Source of the DNA: an uncultured Alphaproteobacteria bacterium
GTDB lineage: Bacteria > Pseudomonadota > Alphaproteobacteria > CADEGL01
Assembly (NCBI GenBank): GCA_902826885.1
Contig: CADEGL010000004.1
Location: forward strand, 59,687-103,097
DNA: 43,411 bases
Direction: 5' to 3'
A model generated the notes under the pieces. That model had not been told where the DNA came from. It searched no databases and was given only the letters and a program-made list of their open reading frames with translations. Below are positions 16,285 through 24,381 of the stretch, piece by piece. Within the stretch, counting starts at the first letter, position 1. Each line of letters starts with the position of its first letter. Made by a program: the position numbers and the translations under genes.

Positions 16285-16959
16285 ATGCCCATGAGCAACT
16301 GGAGCTTCGTGAACGAGTGGCGCCGCCTCAAACGCGCGGAGCTTCTCACCCCGCGGCTGGCCATGCCGCGCGCCGAGCGGACCCGCCGCGACAAAGCCAT
16401 CGCCGCCTTCACGCTTGAACAATTGGCCGGCTTCAAGACCGCCAATATCGGCTTCTATTGGCCGTTTCGCGGCGAACCCGACCTGCGCAGGCTGGTGCGT
16501 TCGCTGCTGGACGGCGGCGCCACGGCCTCGCTTCCCGTCGTCATCGACAAGAACCGGCCGCTCGAATTCTGGTCCTGGCGGACCGGCGAGCGGTTGCGGC
16601 CCGGCGTCTGGGACATCCCCGTGCCAGCACGGCGCAAGGTGGCCCGTCCCGATGTTCTGCTGGTTCCCCTGCTCGGTTTCGACGAGGCCGGCTACCGCCT
16701 CGGCAATGGCGGCGGCTACTACGACCGCACGCTGGCGGCGCCGATACGCCGGCCGTTCACGATCGGCGTGGGCTACGAGCTTGGGCGCCTGAAATCGATC
16801 CGTCCGCAGCCGCACGACATTCCCATGGATGTCATCGTGACCGAGATGGGAGCCACGTCGTCCCCGCATCGCTCGGATGCCACCCGTCCCGCCGAAAGGC
16901 GCTCGAATGGCACGCGCGCGGCGGCGCGGCGGATGCCGGTGCAGGAGGTCGCCTCGTAA
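16285..16959 (+). CDS. 5-formyltetrahydrofolate cyclo-ligase family protein
   Basis: Member of the MTHFS/YgfA family, which uses ATP to convert 5-formyl-THF to 5,10-methenyl-THF. Among its 224 residues are the N-terminal basic helix (NEWRRLKRAELLTPR), VLLVPLLGFDEAGYR and the signature RLGNGGGYYDRTL. The last 40 residues are a poorly conserved Arg/Ser-rich tail. It follows SOD by 6 bp, and its stop overlaps the next start by one base (TAATG). Linking folate salvage with a methionine-pathway-type enzyme under a stress promoter would fit repair of one-carbon and sulfur metabolism after oxidative damage; this is inference. Confidence 0.9.
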   Translation: MPMSNWSFVNEWRRLKRAELLTPRLAMPRAERTRRDKAIAAFTLEQLAGFKTANIGFYWPFRGEPDLRRLVRSLLDGGATASLPVVIDKNRPLEFWSWRTGERLRPGVWDIPVPARRKVARPDVLLVPLLGFDEAGYRLGNGGGYYDRTLAAPIRRPFTIGVGYELGRLKSIRPQPHDIPMDVIVTEMGATSSPHRSDATRPAERRSNGTRAAARRMPVQEVAS

Positions 16960-18152
16960 TGGCCAGGAAGAAAGCGCCGCAGACCGTCGCGGCCGCGAAC
17001 GGAATCGCGAGCGACCGTGCCTTCGGCGCGGTCACGCCGCCGATCTATCTGTCGAGCAGTTTCGCCTTTCGAGGCTTCGAGCAGGCGGGAGACTACGAGT
17101 ATACGCGAACCGCCAATCCCAGCCGCGACCTCTTGGCCGACACGCTGGCCAAGCTGGAGGGCGGCGCGGGCGCCGTCGTGACATCTTCGGGCACGGCCGC
17201 GGTCGATCTGGTCCTGTCCCTCTTGCAGCCGGGCGCGCTGGTCGTGGCGCCGCACGATTGCTATGGCGGAAGCTACCGTCTTCTCGCCGCGCGCCACGGC
17301 AAGAAGCAGTTCGAGGTCGCCTTCGTCAATCAGGCGGACGAAGCCGCCCTGTCGCGCGCGTTGAAGCGGGCGCCGGCGCTCGTCCTGGTCGAAACGCCCA
17401 GCAATCCGTTGATGCGCATCGTCGACATCCGCGCGATCGCCGCGCGCGCGAAGGAGGCCGGCGCGAAGCTCGCCGTGGACAACACGTTCCTTTCGCCGGC
17501 GCTTCAGAAGCCGATCGCGCTGGGCGCCGACTTCGTGATCCATTCGACGACCAAGTATCTCAACGGCCATTCGGACGTGGTCGGAGGCGCGGTTGTCGCG
17601 GCCGCCGAAGCGGACGCCGAGGCTCTCGCGGAATGGGCGAACATCACGGGCGTCACCGGCGCACCGTTCGATGCCTATCTGACTCTCCGGGGACTACGCA
17701 CCTTGTTTCCGCGGGTGAAGGCCCAGCAGCGGACGGCCGGCCACATCGCCCTCTTCCTGCAACAGCACCCCCATGTGCGCGCCGTCCACTATCCGGGCCT
17801 GGAAGCCCATCCCGGTCACGCGGTCGCGAGCGCGCAGCAGGCCGGGTTCGGGGCGATGCTCAGCCTAGAACTGGCCGCCGATGGGGCCGGCGTCCGCCGC
17901 TTCGTCGAGGCGCTTAGGCTGTTCACCTTGGCCGAATCGCTGGGCGGGGTGGAGAGCCTCATCGCGCACCCGGCGACCATGACGCATGCCAGCATGGGTG
18001 CCGAAGCGCGGCGGCTGGCCGGCATCAACGACGCCACCCTCCGCCTGTCCGTCGGCCTGGAGGCCGAGGCGGATCTTCTGAACGATCTCGCGAACGGTTT
18101 CACGGCGCTCGCCCGTCCAAGCTCGCGCCCGCGAGAAGGCGCCGCCGCGTGA
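16959..18152 (+). CDS. Cys/Met-metabolism PLP enzyme, cystathionine gamma-synthase-like
   Basis: PLP-dependent trans-sulfuration enzyme of 397 residues. Tyr and Arg of the phosphate cup are in YEYTRTANPSRD, the substrate-side motif is SSGTAAVDL, and the PLP lysine (about Lys199) lies in DFVIHSTTKYLNGHSD, the family signature. The C-terminal SLGGVESLIAHPATMTH fixes it in the MetB/MetC/MetZ family. Which reaction (gamma-synthase, beta- or gamma-lyase, or sulfhydrylase) cannot be decided by eye; the closest look is to MetB. The chosen ATG at 16959 overlaps the previous stop and removes a spurious longer frame. Third and last gene of the SOD operon; the next gene is convergent, 11 bp away. Confidence 0.9.
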   Translation: MARKKAPQTVAAANGIASDRAFGAVTPPIYLSSSFAFRGFEQAGDYEYTRTANPSRDLLADTLAKLEGGAGAVVTSSGTAAVDLVLSLLQPGALVVAPHDCYGGSYRLLAARHGKKQFEVAFVNQADEAALSRALKRAPALVLVETPSNPLMRIVDIRAIAARAKEAGAKLAVDNTFLSPALQKPIALGADFVIHSTTKYLNGHSDVVGGAVVAAAEADAEALAEWANITGVTGAPFDAYLTLRGLRTLFPRVKAQQRTAGHIALFLQQHPHVRAVHYPGLEAHPGHAVASAQQAGFGAMLSLELAADGAGVRRFVEALRLFTLAESLGGVESLIAHPATMTHASMGAEARRLAGINDATLRLSVGLEAEADLLNDLANGFTALARPSSRPREGAAA

Positions 18153-18163
18153 CTCGGGCTGCC

Positions 18164-18586
18164 TTACGCGCCTTGGCCCACGGCCTTGTTCGCCAAGGCG
18201 ATGTTGTCCTCGTGCGACCGCAGCATCTCGGTCAGATCGGCGCGCAACGAATCGTCCTGCACGTTCGCGAGCATGTCGCGCAGCTTCCGCACCACCCACC
18301 CCTGGCCGCGATTGAGGAACACGATGCGTTCGCCAAGGTCCGCGATCGCCATGGCCTTGCCGTAGAACGCGCCAACCTTCGTGGACGGCGTCCGGCCGGC
18401 CGCTTTGATGTGCCGAAGAAGCATGGCGCACCAGCGCGCCTCGTCGCGGTGAATGGCCATCAACAGCGCGGCGGTCGGCGCGTCCACCGCCGCGCGCGCC
18501 GATTCGAGCGTGACGCGCGCACCCGCGCGCTCGGCTTCCAAAAGCTCATCGAGAAGGGCAACCAGTTCGGCTTGATCGGTCGTCAT
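18164..18586 (-). CDS. DUF6306-like helical protein
   Basis: Small all-alpha protein of 140 residues beginning MTTDQAELVALLDELLEAER. The pattern LLDELLEAERAG, then MAIHRDEARWCAML and FLNRGQGWVVRKL, matches my memory of the DUF6306 family, which looks ferritin-like (paired Glu/His helices). Glu17 and the HRDE segment could bind metal, but no function is established. I chose the ATG at 18586 over a much longer frame that reads through the divergent DUF488 gene. Position between a PLP enzyme and DUF488 gives no strong clue. Confidence 0.75.
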   Translation of the reverse strand: MTTDQAELVALLDELLEAERAGARVTLESARAAVDAPTAALLMAIHRDEARWCAMLLRHIKAAGRTPSTKVGAFYGKAMAIADLGERIVFLNRGQGWVVRKLRDMLANVQDDSLRADLTEMLRSHEDNIALANKAVGQGA

Positions 18587-18688
18587 TGGAGGCACCCTCA
18601 GATATCTCCGGCCATCGTCCGGTGCCCCACTTTGGCCCAGAAACCCGGGCCCGGCCACGGCCATTCGGCATGGCAGACATGGTGAAAC

Positions 18689-19120
18689 ATGAGAATCAAA
18701 CCCAAGCGCATCTATGACCCGCCCGCGCGCGGCGACGGCGTTCGTGTCCTTGTCGACCGGCTCTGGCCGCGCGGCCTCAAGAAAGACGACGCGAAATTCG
18801 ATCTCTGGCTGAAGGAGATCGCCCCCAGCACCTCCTTGCGAAAATGGTTCGCCCATCGGCCCGAGCGCTGGGCCGAATTCAAGGAGCGGTATTTCCGCGA
18901 ACTGGACGACAACCCGCAGGCCCTCGCCGCGCTGCGCGCGGCGCGAAAAAGGAACAAGAGCCTGACGCTGCTGTACGCGGCCCACGACACGGAATGCAAT
19001 CACGCCGTGGCGCTGGCCGACTACCTCTCCGCCGAAATGAAACGCGGCACGAACAACCGGACGAGGCGAATGGCCGCGTACGCGTATCGAACGATCAATT
19101 CCGTGCCACTTGCGAGGTGA
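18689..19120 (+). CDS. DUF488 family protein
   Basis: Cytosolic protein of 143 residues with the DUF488 marks: RIYDPPARGDGVRVLVDRLW, PRGLKKDDAKFDLWLKEIAP and the C-terminal LTLLYAAHDTECNHAVALADYL with a conserved Cys and His. The domain proper ends near residue 118; the remaining 25 residues (RTRRMAAYAYRT) look unconserved. Biochemical role of the family is unknown. The divergent 102 bp to the DUF6306 gene presumably holds the promoter. The stop lies 4 bp before the next start, and GAGGTGA around the stop doubles as that gene's ribosome-binding site. Confidence 0.85.
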   Translation: MRIKPKRIYDPPARGDGVRVLVDRLWPRGLKKDDAKFDLWLKEIAPSTSLRKWFAHRPERWAEFKERYFRELDDNPQALAALRAARKRNKSLTLLYAAHDTECNHAVALADYLSAEMKRGTNNRTRRMAAYAYRTINSVPLAR

Positions 19121-19124
19121 AGCC

Positions 19125-19544
19125 ATGAACGCGAAGACAGCCGAACGCGAGAAGACCCGCATGCCGGGGATGGCGGGACATAACCTGCCGGCATTCCGCC
19201 ATATGCATCCCGGCGTGTTCGTCATCAGCATGATGGGATGGTTCGGCTTCATGATCGCGTATTGGCTGACTTTCGGCGCCGGCATGGAAGGCGCGCTCAT
19301 CCTCGCGGTCGACACCGTCTTTTTCGCCGTTTTCTTCAGCCTACCCCTCGTGCTCATGCGCCTCCGCCGGTCGGCCGCACACGACACGGACAAATCCTCG
19401 TTCGCGGAATTCCTTCGGGGAGAGATCGATACCTATACCGGGCGGATGAGCGGAACGTCGGCCTTGGCCCAGGTCGCCGTCCTGCCGGTCGCGATCGCGC
19501 TCGGGACCATGGCGATCGGAATCATCATCGCGACGGTGCGCTGA
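19125..19544 (+). CDS. Small integral membrane protein, unknown function
   Basis: Protein of 139 residues with three likely transmembrane helices: GVFVISMMGWFGFMIAYWLT, GALILAVDTVFFAVFFSLPL and LPVAIALGTMAIGIIIATV. A cytoplasmic segment rich in Asp, Arg and Ser lies between helices 2 and 3. I do not recognise the family. The start at 19125 (MNAKTAERE) sits five bases after the GAGGTGA that overlaps the DUF488 stop, so it is translationally linked with that gene; an in-frame Met at 19110 is less likely. The helix pattern resembles small proteins found near respiratory or stress genes, but nothing specific can be claimed. Confidence 0.75.
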   Translation: MNAKTAEREKTRMPGMAGHNLPAFRHMHPGVFVISMMGWFGFMIAYWLTFGAGMEGALILAVDTVFFAVFFSLPLVLMRLRRSAAHDTDKSSFAEFLRGEIDTYTGRMSGTSALAQVAVLPVAIALGTMAIGIIIATVR

Positions 19545-19565
19545 GGCGGCAGGCCGCGCCTCCCG

Positions 19566-19585
19566 CGACGGCACACATGCCGTCG
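19566..19585 (+). terminator. Hairpin 22 bp after the membrane protein gene
   Basis: CGACGGCA-CACA-TGCCGTCG forms a perfect 8-bp stem with a tetraloop. There is no U-tract, so it is either a Rho-associated end or an RNA-stabilising hairpin. A second GC-rich dyad (GGCGGC...GCCGCC) follows near 19625. The remainder of 19545-19764 shows no gene. Confidence 0.45.
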
Positions 19586-19764
19586 TGGCTCCCGGGGCAC
19601 GACCGCCGAACCTCTTCAACCGGCGGCGGCGCCTGCGCCGCCACGGCTCCGCACGATCCCGTTCCTTTTCATCCGCGGCCGCATATCGGCTATCCAATCC
19701 GCGGTGAAGACGCTATCAATGGACATCTGCCTGGCGTGAAACCGAATTGGGGGAGTTCAGCGCT

Positions 19765-20190
19765 TTGTCGGGACATGCTCTTCGTCACGCGGTCACCATC
19801 AAGGCCGATGCCGCGAACGTCCGCGATGCCCTCACCACCCTGAAGGGCTTGAAGGGATGGACCATGGCCGAGGTCTCCGGCGTCGGCGAGGTCGGCGGCC
19901 AATGGTCCCTGTCCTATGCCAAGGGGCCGACCTTCGTGTGGAAAATCACCGCGCACGACGCCGACAAGGTCGCCTGGACATGCCTTCAGGGACCGGGCGA
20001 TGCGGCGGGTACGCGCGTGACCTTCGACCTCGGCAAGACGCCGGACGGGCGCGTCCGCGTCGGCTTCGCGCATGACGGCTGGCCGCACCAGGAAGGCAAC
20101 TTTTCCAAATGCAACGCGCTGTGGGGCATGATGCTCCATCATCTGCGCGCCTATGCCGAGCACGGGAAAGCCGCCCCCTCCTACTCCTGA
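19765..20190 (+). CDS. SRPBCC (START/Bet v1-like) family protein
   Basis: Protein of 141 residues with the hydrophobic-ligand or AHSA1-like pattern: HAVTIKADAANVRDALTTLK at the start, SGVGEVGGQWSLSYAKGPTF in the sheet, and a C-terminal long helix (NALWGMMLHHLRAYAEHGK) with the typical late Trp and Leu residues. No ATG fits; I chose the TTG at 19765 because a strong GGGGGAG site lies 9 bp upstream and the domain begins immediately. A TTG further up at 19747 is possible but would overlap that site. The next gene, a UbiD decarboxylase, starts 29 bp later, so they are probably co-transcribed. The ligand is unknown. Confidence 0.7.
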   Translation: MSGHALRHAVTIKADAANVRDALTTLKGLKGWTMAEVSGVGEVGGQWSLSYAKGPTFVWKITAHDADKVAWTCLQGPGDAAGTRVTFDLGKTPDGRVRVGFAHDGWPHQEGNFSKCNALWGMMLHHLRAYAEHGKAAPSYS

Positions 20191-20219
20191 TCATTTTCCC
20201 CGCAATTTCGGGCCGAGCC

Positions 20220-21845
20220 ATGCAGCAATCGCTCCCGGACTTTGTCGCCGCGATGGAGAAGGCCGGGTTCCTGGTCCGCATCCGGCAGGAAACCCGGGTC
20301 GATCAGATCCCGAAGATCATGGAGGCCAATCCGACCAAGGCCGTCTTGATCGAGAAGGTGAAGGATTCGGAGTTCGCGGTCCTGGCCAACGCCTATTCGA
20401 ACCAGGACATGTTCGCCTGGGCCATGGGCTGCGATAAGGCGCAAACCGGCCTCAAGATGGTCGAGCGCGCGCAAGGGCGGATCAAGTGGGAGACCGTGAC
20501 CACGGCGCCGTGCAAGGAGGTGGTCCTGAAGGGCGATGCGGTCGATCTGACCCGCCTGCCCCTCTTCCTGCATCACGACCGCGATGGCCACGCCTACACC
20601 AACGACAACCTCTTCATCAGCAAGCATCCCGACACGGGCGTCTACGACTGGGGCATCTACCGCTCGATGTTCCGTACCAAGGACGAGAAGTCGGTCGACA
20701 TGACCTGCACCTCGCACCGCCAGCGCCTGCACGCGATGGCGGCGGCGGCCAAGGGGCAGAACTTGGAGGTCGCGATCGTCCTGGGCGGGCCGACGCTCGA
20801 CAAGATCTCGGCGCTCGTGGGCGTCACCGCCGACACGGACGATTTCGAGGTGCTGGGCGCCTTCTACGGCGCGCCGGCCAAGATGATCCGCTGCGAGACC
20901 ATCGACGTGATGGTGCCGGCCAATGCCGAGATCGTGCTGGAATGCGAGTTGATGGCGCTGGAAGGCCTGATCTTCGACGAAGGCCCTTACGGCGAATTCA
21001 CCGGCATGTACGGCGGCGGCATCAAGCACAACTACCGCCTCAAGGTGAAGGCGATGACGTACCGCAAGGGCGGCATCTTCCAGCACTGCACCATCGGCGG
21101 CCTGCATCCTTGGTACACCGACAACATGCTGCAGCTGCCCGCCATCGAGGCCGACCTGTTCAACGGCTTAAAGCGCGCGGGCATCGACGTGCGCGAGGTG
21201 CGCTGCCCCGCGGGCGGCCTGTCCAACATCGCCTACGCCAAGATCAATCCTTTGGGCGCAGGCGATTCGAAGCAGGCGCTCGGCGTGATGCTGACCTGCT
21301 CCAAGCAAGGACTGCCCAAGATCGCCATGGTGTTCGACACCGACGTCGACATCTGGGACGACCAGGCCGTGCTGGCCGCGCCGGCCTATCGCTACATGCC
21401 CGACCGCGACACGGTGCGCATCGACGGCTGCAACACCATGACCGTCGATCCGAAAAGCACGAAGCTCGGCATCGCATCTAAAATCGGCCTCGATTGCACC
21501 GTGCCCATCGGGCCGGAATGGAACCCCAACGAATTCGTGCGCAGCACGATGACCGACCTGGGCGAGCCGCCGCCGGACGTGAAGCCCATGACGGAAGACG
21601 CGCTGACCAAGGACATGGAGTCCTTCATCGGCGCCCAGCCGCGCGCGTGGTACGAAATTCTGAAGCACTATCACGGCCAGCCCTATCCGGTGCTGTACCG
21701 CGCGTTCGGCAATCTGCGGCATAAGCTCGGCCGCACGGACGATCCGCCTTGGTACCGCTATACGCTGTCGGATCGGCCCTTCGCCTATGAAGCCAAGCCG
21801 CAAGCGCTGAACCATTCCGACCCGCGCCACGTGAAGACGGGCTGA
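20220..21845 (+). CDS. UbiD-family decarboxylase (long form)
   Basis: Prenyl-FMN-dependent reversible decarboxylase of aromatic or unsaturated acids, 541 residues. N-terminal MQQSLPDFVAAMEKAGFLVR is the usual UbiD start. The central prFMN/metal-binding region contains EGPYGEFTGMYGG, with the two Glu that act with Arg in the catalytic triad, and the strand MTYRKGGIFQHCTIGG. The C-terminal part is longer than in E. coli UbiD and contains MTEDALTKDMESFIGAQ and HYHGQPYPVLYRAFG, as in some catabolic paralogs. No ubiquinone genes are nearby, so a catabolic role is more likely than ubiquinone synthesis. It needs prFMN made by a UbiX encoded elsewhere. The ATG at 20220 was chosen over a frame extending into the SRPBCC gene. 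Confidence 0.92.
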   Translation: MQQSLPDFVAAMEKAGFLVRIRQETRVDQIPKIMEANPTKAVLIEKVKDSEFAVLANAYSNQDMFAWAMGCDKAQTGLKMVERAQGRIKWETVTTAPCKEVVLKGDAVDLTRLPLFLHHDRDGHAYTNDNLFISKHPDTGVYDWGIYRSMFRTKDEKSVDMTCTSHRQRLHAMAAAAKGQNLEVAIVLGGPTLDKISALVGVTADTDDFEVLGAFYGAPAKMIRCETIDVMVPANAEIVLECELMALEGLIFDEGPYGEFTGMYGGGIKHNYRLKVKAMTYRKGGIFQHCTIGGLHPWYTDNMLQLPAIEADLFNGLKRAGIDVREVRCPAGGLSNIAYAKINPLGAGDSKQALGVMLTCSKQGLPKIAMVFDTDVDIWDDQAVLAAPAYRYMPDRDTVRIDGCNTMTVDPKSTKLGIASKIGLDCTVPIGPEWNPNEFVRSTMTDLGEPPPDVKPMTEDALTKDMESFIGAQPRAWYEILKHYHGQPYPVLYRAFGNLRHKLGRTDDPPWYRYTLSDRPFAYEAKPQALNHSDPRHVKTG

Positions 21846-21866
21846 GACGTGCCCGCGCGGCGTCCT

Positions 21867-22883
21867 TCAGGAAGCCCGCGGACGGCGCCCCGCGAGCACA
21901 AGGCGTCCGATCGAGATCACGGCCAACGCCACCGCAACACCCAGCCCCGCTTCGATCAGCCGTTCGATCAACAGCGGTTTCCACGGCAGGCCGCGGCTCA
22001 GGTTGCTGAGCCCGATGGCCAGCGGCGAGAGGAACAGCAAGGCGATGCCGTATTGCCGCGTCACGAACAATTCGGACGCGATCTGGCAGATCACGACGAT
22101 GGCGATCAGCGTGACGTGATTGGGGTCGCCGGAAAAGAGCAGCGCCGCGATGCCCACGCCCGCGAGCGTGCCCAGCACCATATGGGCGGCACGGCGATAA
22201 ACTTTTTCCGAAGCCAAAGCAGGCGTCAGCGCGGCCACGGTGACCGGCGCCCAGAAGGGATTGCCGACGCCGAGCACGTGCGCCAGGAGCCATGCGGCTT
22301 CCGCGCCCACGAAAGCGGCCAAAATCAACACGAGGTGCTGTCCCCGGTCGAGCGTCGAGAGGCCGCGCGCGAGCCGCGCATGCAGCCCGTCGAGCCGCCA
22401 CGCTTCGCGTCCCTCGCCCGCATGCCAGGCCACGCGCAGCAGGATGGACAGCGAGGCCGAGACCCCGGCGACCGCGAGCGCCAGCGGAACCTTGCCCCAT
22501 GGGATGGGCGCCTGCGACGCCACCAGCAGCACCAGGATGAAGAACAGGTCGCCGCGCGGCATCCAGCCCATCGCGACGCCCAGTGTGCCGGCCGCGATGA
22601 CGACGGCGGCGAGCAGGACGCCCAGCAGCCAATGGGGCCCGTGCGAGGCGGAGAAACCCGTCGCAACCGCGATGGTCACAAGCATCATCGCGGCCGCCAC
22701 GACCAGCGTCTCGAAGCGCGCCGCGCCGGTTTCGCGATGGCCATAGAGGCAGGTCAGCGATCCAAACGCGGCATAGACCGCGAGATCCAGGCGGCCCACG
22801 GCCAAAATCGCGAACAGCGGCACGCCGACCGAGGCGCCGACCCGCAACGCGACTTCCGCGTCATGGCGCGAGAATATCGTCAT
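21867..22883 (-). CDS. FUSC-family (aromatic acid/fusaric acid type) exporter
   Basis: Membrane protein of 338 residues with two sets of about five transmembrane helices, as in FUSC or YccS-like transporters. The first set starts RVGASVGVPLFAILAVGRLD with FGSLTCLYGHRE after helix 2. The second set has the characteristic GVGNPFWAPVTVAALTP and the short KVYRRAAHMVLGTLAGVGIA, which parallels PRGDLF and TLGVAMGWMP in the first set. It lies between two UbiD genes and is divergent from the second with only 35 bp between start codons. An efflux role for the aromatic substrate or product of those decarboxylases is inferred. The ATG at 22883 is used; a longer frame runs into the neighbour. Confidence 0.85.
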   Translation of the reverse strand: MTIFSRHDAEVALRVGASVGVPLFAILAVGRLDLAVYAAFGSLTCLYGHRETGAARFETLVVAAAMMLVTIAVATGFSASHGPHWLLGVLLAAVVIAAGTLGVAMGWMPRGDLFFILVLLVASQAPIPWGKVPLALAVAGVSASLSILLRVAWHAGEGREAWRLDGLHARLARGLSTLDRGQHLVLILAAFVGAEAAWLLAHVLGVGNPFWAPVTVAALTPALASEKVYRRAAHMVLGTLAGVGIAALLFSGDPNHVTLIAIVVICQIASELFVTRQYGIALLFLSPLAIGLSNLSRGLPWKPLLIERLIEAGLGVAVALAVISIGRLVLAGRRPRAS

Positions 22884-22918
22884 GCTTCTATTCTGAAAGA
22901 GACAGGGACGGACTGAAC

Positions 22919-24280
22919 ATGGCTTACCAAGACCTGCGCGCCTTCCTGACCGTCTTGAAGCAATCCGGCGAGCTTGTCGACATCGCACGGCCCGTGGCGT
23001 TGAAGTATGACGTCGCCAAGGCGCTCGCAAAAAGCAGTTCCGTCCAAGGGCCTGCGCTTATGTTCCGCGAGACGGGCACGGCGTTTCCGCTGGTCGCGGG
23101 GCTTTATGCCACGCGCAAGCGCGCCCTTCTCGCCTTCGAGGCCACCGAAGCCACGATCCACGACAAGGTGCTGAAAGGCATCGCCAACCCGATCGCGCCC
23201 GTCGATTTCAAAGGCGCCCCGCCCTGCCAAGAGGTGGTGCTGAAAGGCGATCAAATCGACGTCACCAAGTTGCCGGTTCCGACTTACAGCCCCAAGGACG
23301 GCGGCGCCTATATCACCGCCGGCATGGTGGCCTCCGAAAATCCCGAGACGGGCGTGCCCGATATCGGCAGCTATCGTTTCCAGATTCAGGCGCCACGCCA
23401 ACTAGGCCTGTTCTCAGCGACCAACCACCGCTTCGGCAAGAACATCGCCAAGGCCAAGGAGATGAAGGTGCCGCTCCATGGCGCGCTCTTCATCGGCGTC
23501 GATCCGATGCTCTTGTTCACGGGGCCGGTGCAGTCCGGCGATGCGGCCAATGACTGGTTCGTCGCAGGCGGCCTGCGCGGCGCGCCGGTCGAGCTTGCCA
23601 AGACGGTCGGTACCGATCTGCGCGTTCCGGCCCACGCCGAGTTCGTGATCGAGTTCACGGTCGACACCGAGAACCTGCAGATGGAAGGGCCGCTCGGCGA
23701 ATACACCGGCTTCTACACCCCAGCCTCGCCTAAGCCGACGGCCAAGATCACGGCGATCACCCACCGCAAGGACGCGATCTTCCAAGGCCTTCTGACCGGC
23801 AAGCCGGTCACCGAGAATCACATCCTCAAGCAAATTCCGTTCGAGGCCTCGGTCCTGCGCCAGCTTCAGACCGAGTTCCCGAGCATCAGCGACGTCGCTG
23901 TCACCAACTCCGGTGGCGTGCAGGTCTATGTCGTCATCGCCATGAAGCCCCGCTATCAGGGCGAAGCGCGCCAGGCGATCCTCGCGGCCATGGCGTCCAA
24001 CCTGCACCCCAAATGGGTGATCGCGGTCGATCCGGACGTGGATATCCGCAATTCGGCCGAGGTCGAATGGGCGCAATCCTTCCGCGTCAAACCGCGCGAG
24101 GACGTGTTCGTGGTCGAGCGAACGGCCGCCGCGCCGCTGGACCCTTCCACGGACGGCGACCTTTCCTCCGCGGTCGGCATCGACGCAACGATTCCGGTCG
24201 GCGTGGGCTTCCCCGAGGTGGCGGACGTGCCGGGCTGGCGGGACTTCGCCCTGCCGGAGATCGACAAACCCTCGAAATAA
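22919..24280 (+). CDS. UbiD-family decarboxylase (standard length)
   Basis: Second UbiD-type enzyme, 453 residues, only distantly like the first. The N-terminus MAYQDLRAFLTVLKQSGELV is typical. The active-site region MEGPLGEYTGFYTP keeps the Glu pair, followed by ITAITHRKDAIFQGLLTGKP. CQEVVLKGDQIDVTKLPVPTY corresponds to the standard VKGDDIDLxxLPVP strand. Length fits the common catabolic UbiD group. It is divergent from the FUSC exporter over 35 bp, so at least one promoter must lie inside the neighbour's coding region. Substrate is unknown; aromatic carboxylates are the family norm. Confidence 0.93.
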   Translation: MAYQDLRAFLTVLKQSGELVDIARPVALKYDVAKALAKSSSVQGPALMFRETGTAFPLVAGLYATRKRALLAFEATEATIHDKVLKGIANPIAPVDFKGAPPCQEVVLKGDQIDVTKLPVPTYSPKDGGAYITAGMVASENPETGVPDIGSYRFQIQAPRQLGLFSATNHRFGKNIAKAKEMKVPLHGALFIGVDPMLLFTGPVQSGDAANDWFVAGGLRGAPVELAKTVGTDLRVPAHAEFVIEFTVDTENLQMEGPLGEYTGFYTPASPKPTAKITAITHRKDAIFQGLLTGKPVTENHILKQIPFEASVLRQLQTEFPSISDVAVTNSGGVQVYVVIAMKPRYQGEARQAILAAMASNLHPKWVIAVDPDVDIRNSAEVEWAQSFRVKPREDVFVVERTAAAPLDPSTDGDLSSAVGIDATIPVGVGFPEVADVPGWRDFALPEIDKPSK

Positions 24281-24331
24281 CGACGTAGCTGCGATCCCGC
24301 GCGCGGGGTGAACTCTCTTGCGTTCTTGAAT

Positions 24332-24346
24332 TGTTATATTATAACA
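24332..24346. promoter_or_regulatory. Zur-like box 1
   Basis: TGTTATATTATAACA is a perfect odd palindrome and matches the core of proteobacterial Zur boxes (GTTATA-N-TATAAC). It stands 36 bp upstream of the GTG start of a zinc-uptake-type operon. Zur bound with zinc would block transcription, so the operon should be induced by zinc shortage. Confidence 0.8.
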
Positions 24347-24350
24347 TCAC

Positions 24351-24365
24351 TGTTATATTATAACA
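24351..24365. promoter_or_regulatory. Zur-like box 2
   Basis: An exact second copy of TGTTATATTATAACA, 19 bp centre to centre from the first. The tandem identical sites imply binding of two Zur dimers on neighbouring faces and tight repression. It ends 16 bp before the GTG start codon, so it overlaps the likely transcription start. Confidence 0.8.
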
Positions 24366-24381
24366 CTCAAGGGAAATTGCC

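Noticed and set aside
20181-21107. 308-codon minus-strand frame under UbiD
   Set aside because: Shadow of the UbiD gene, with codon bias and composition unlike a real protein.
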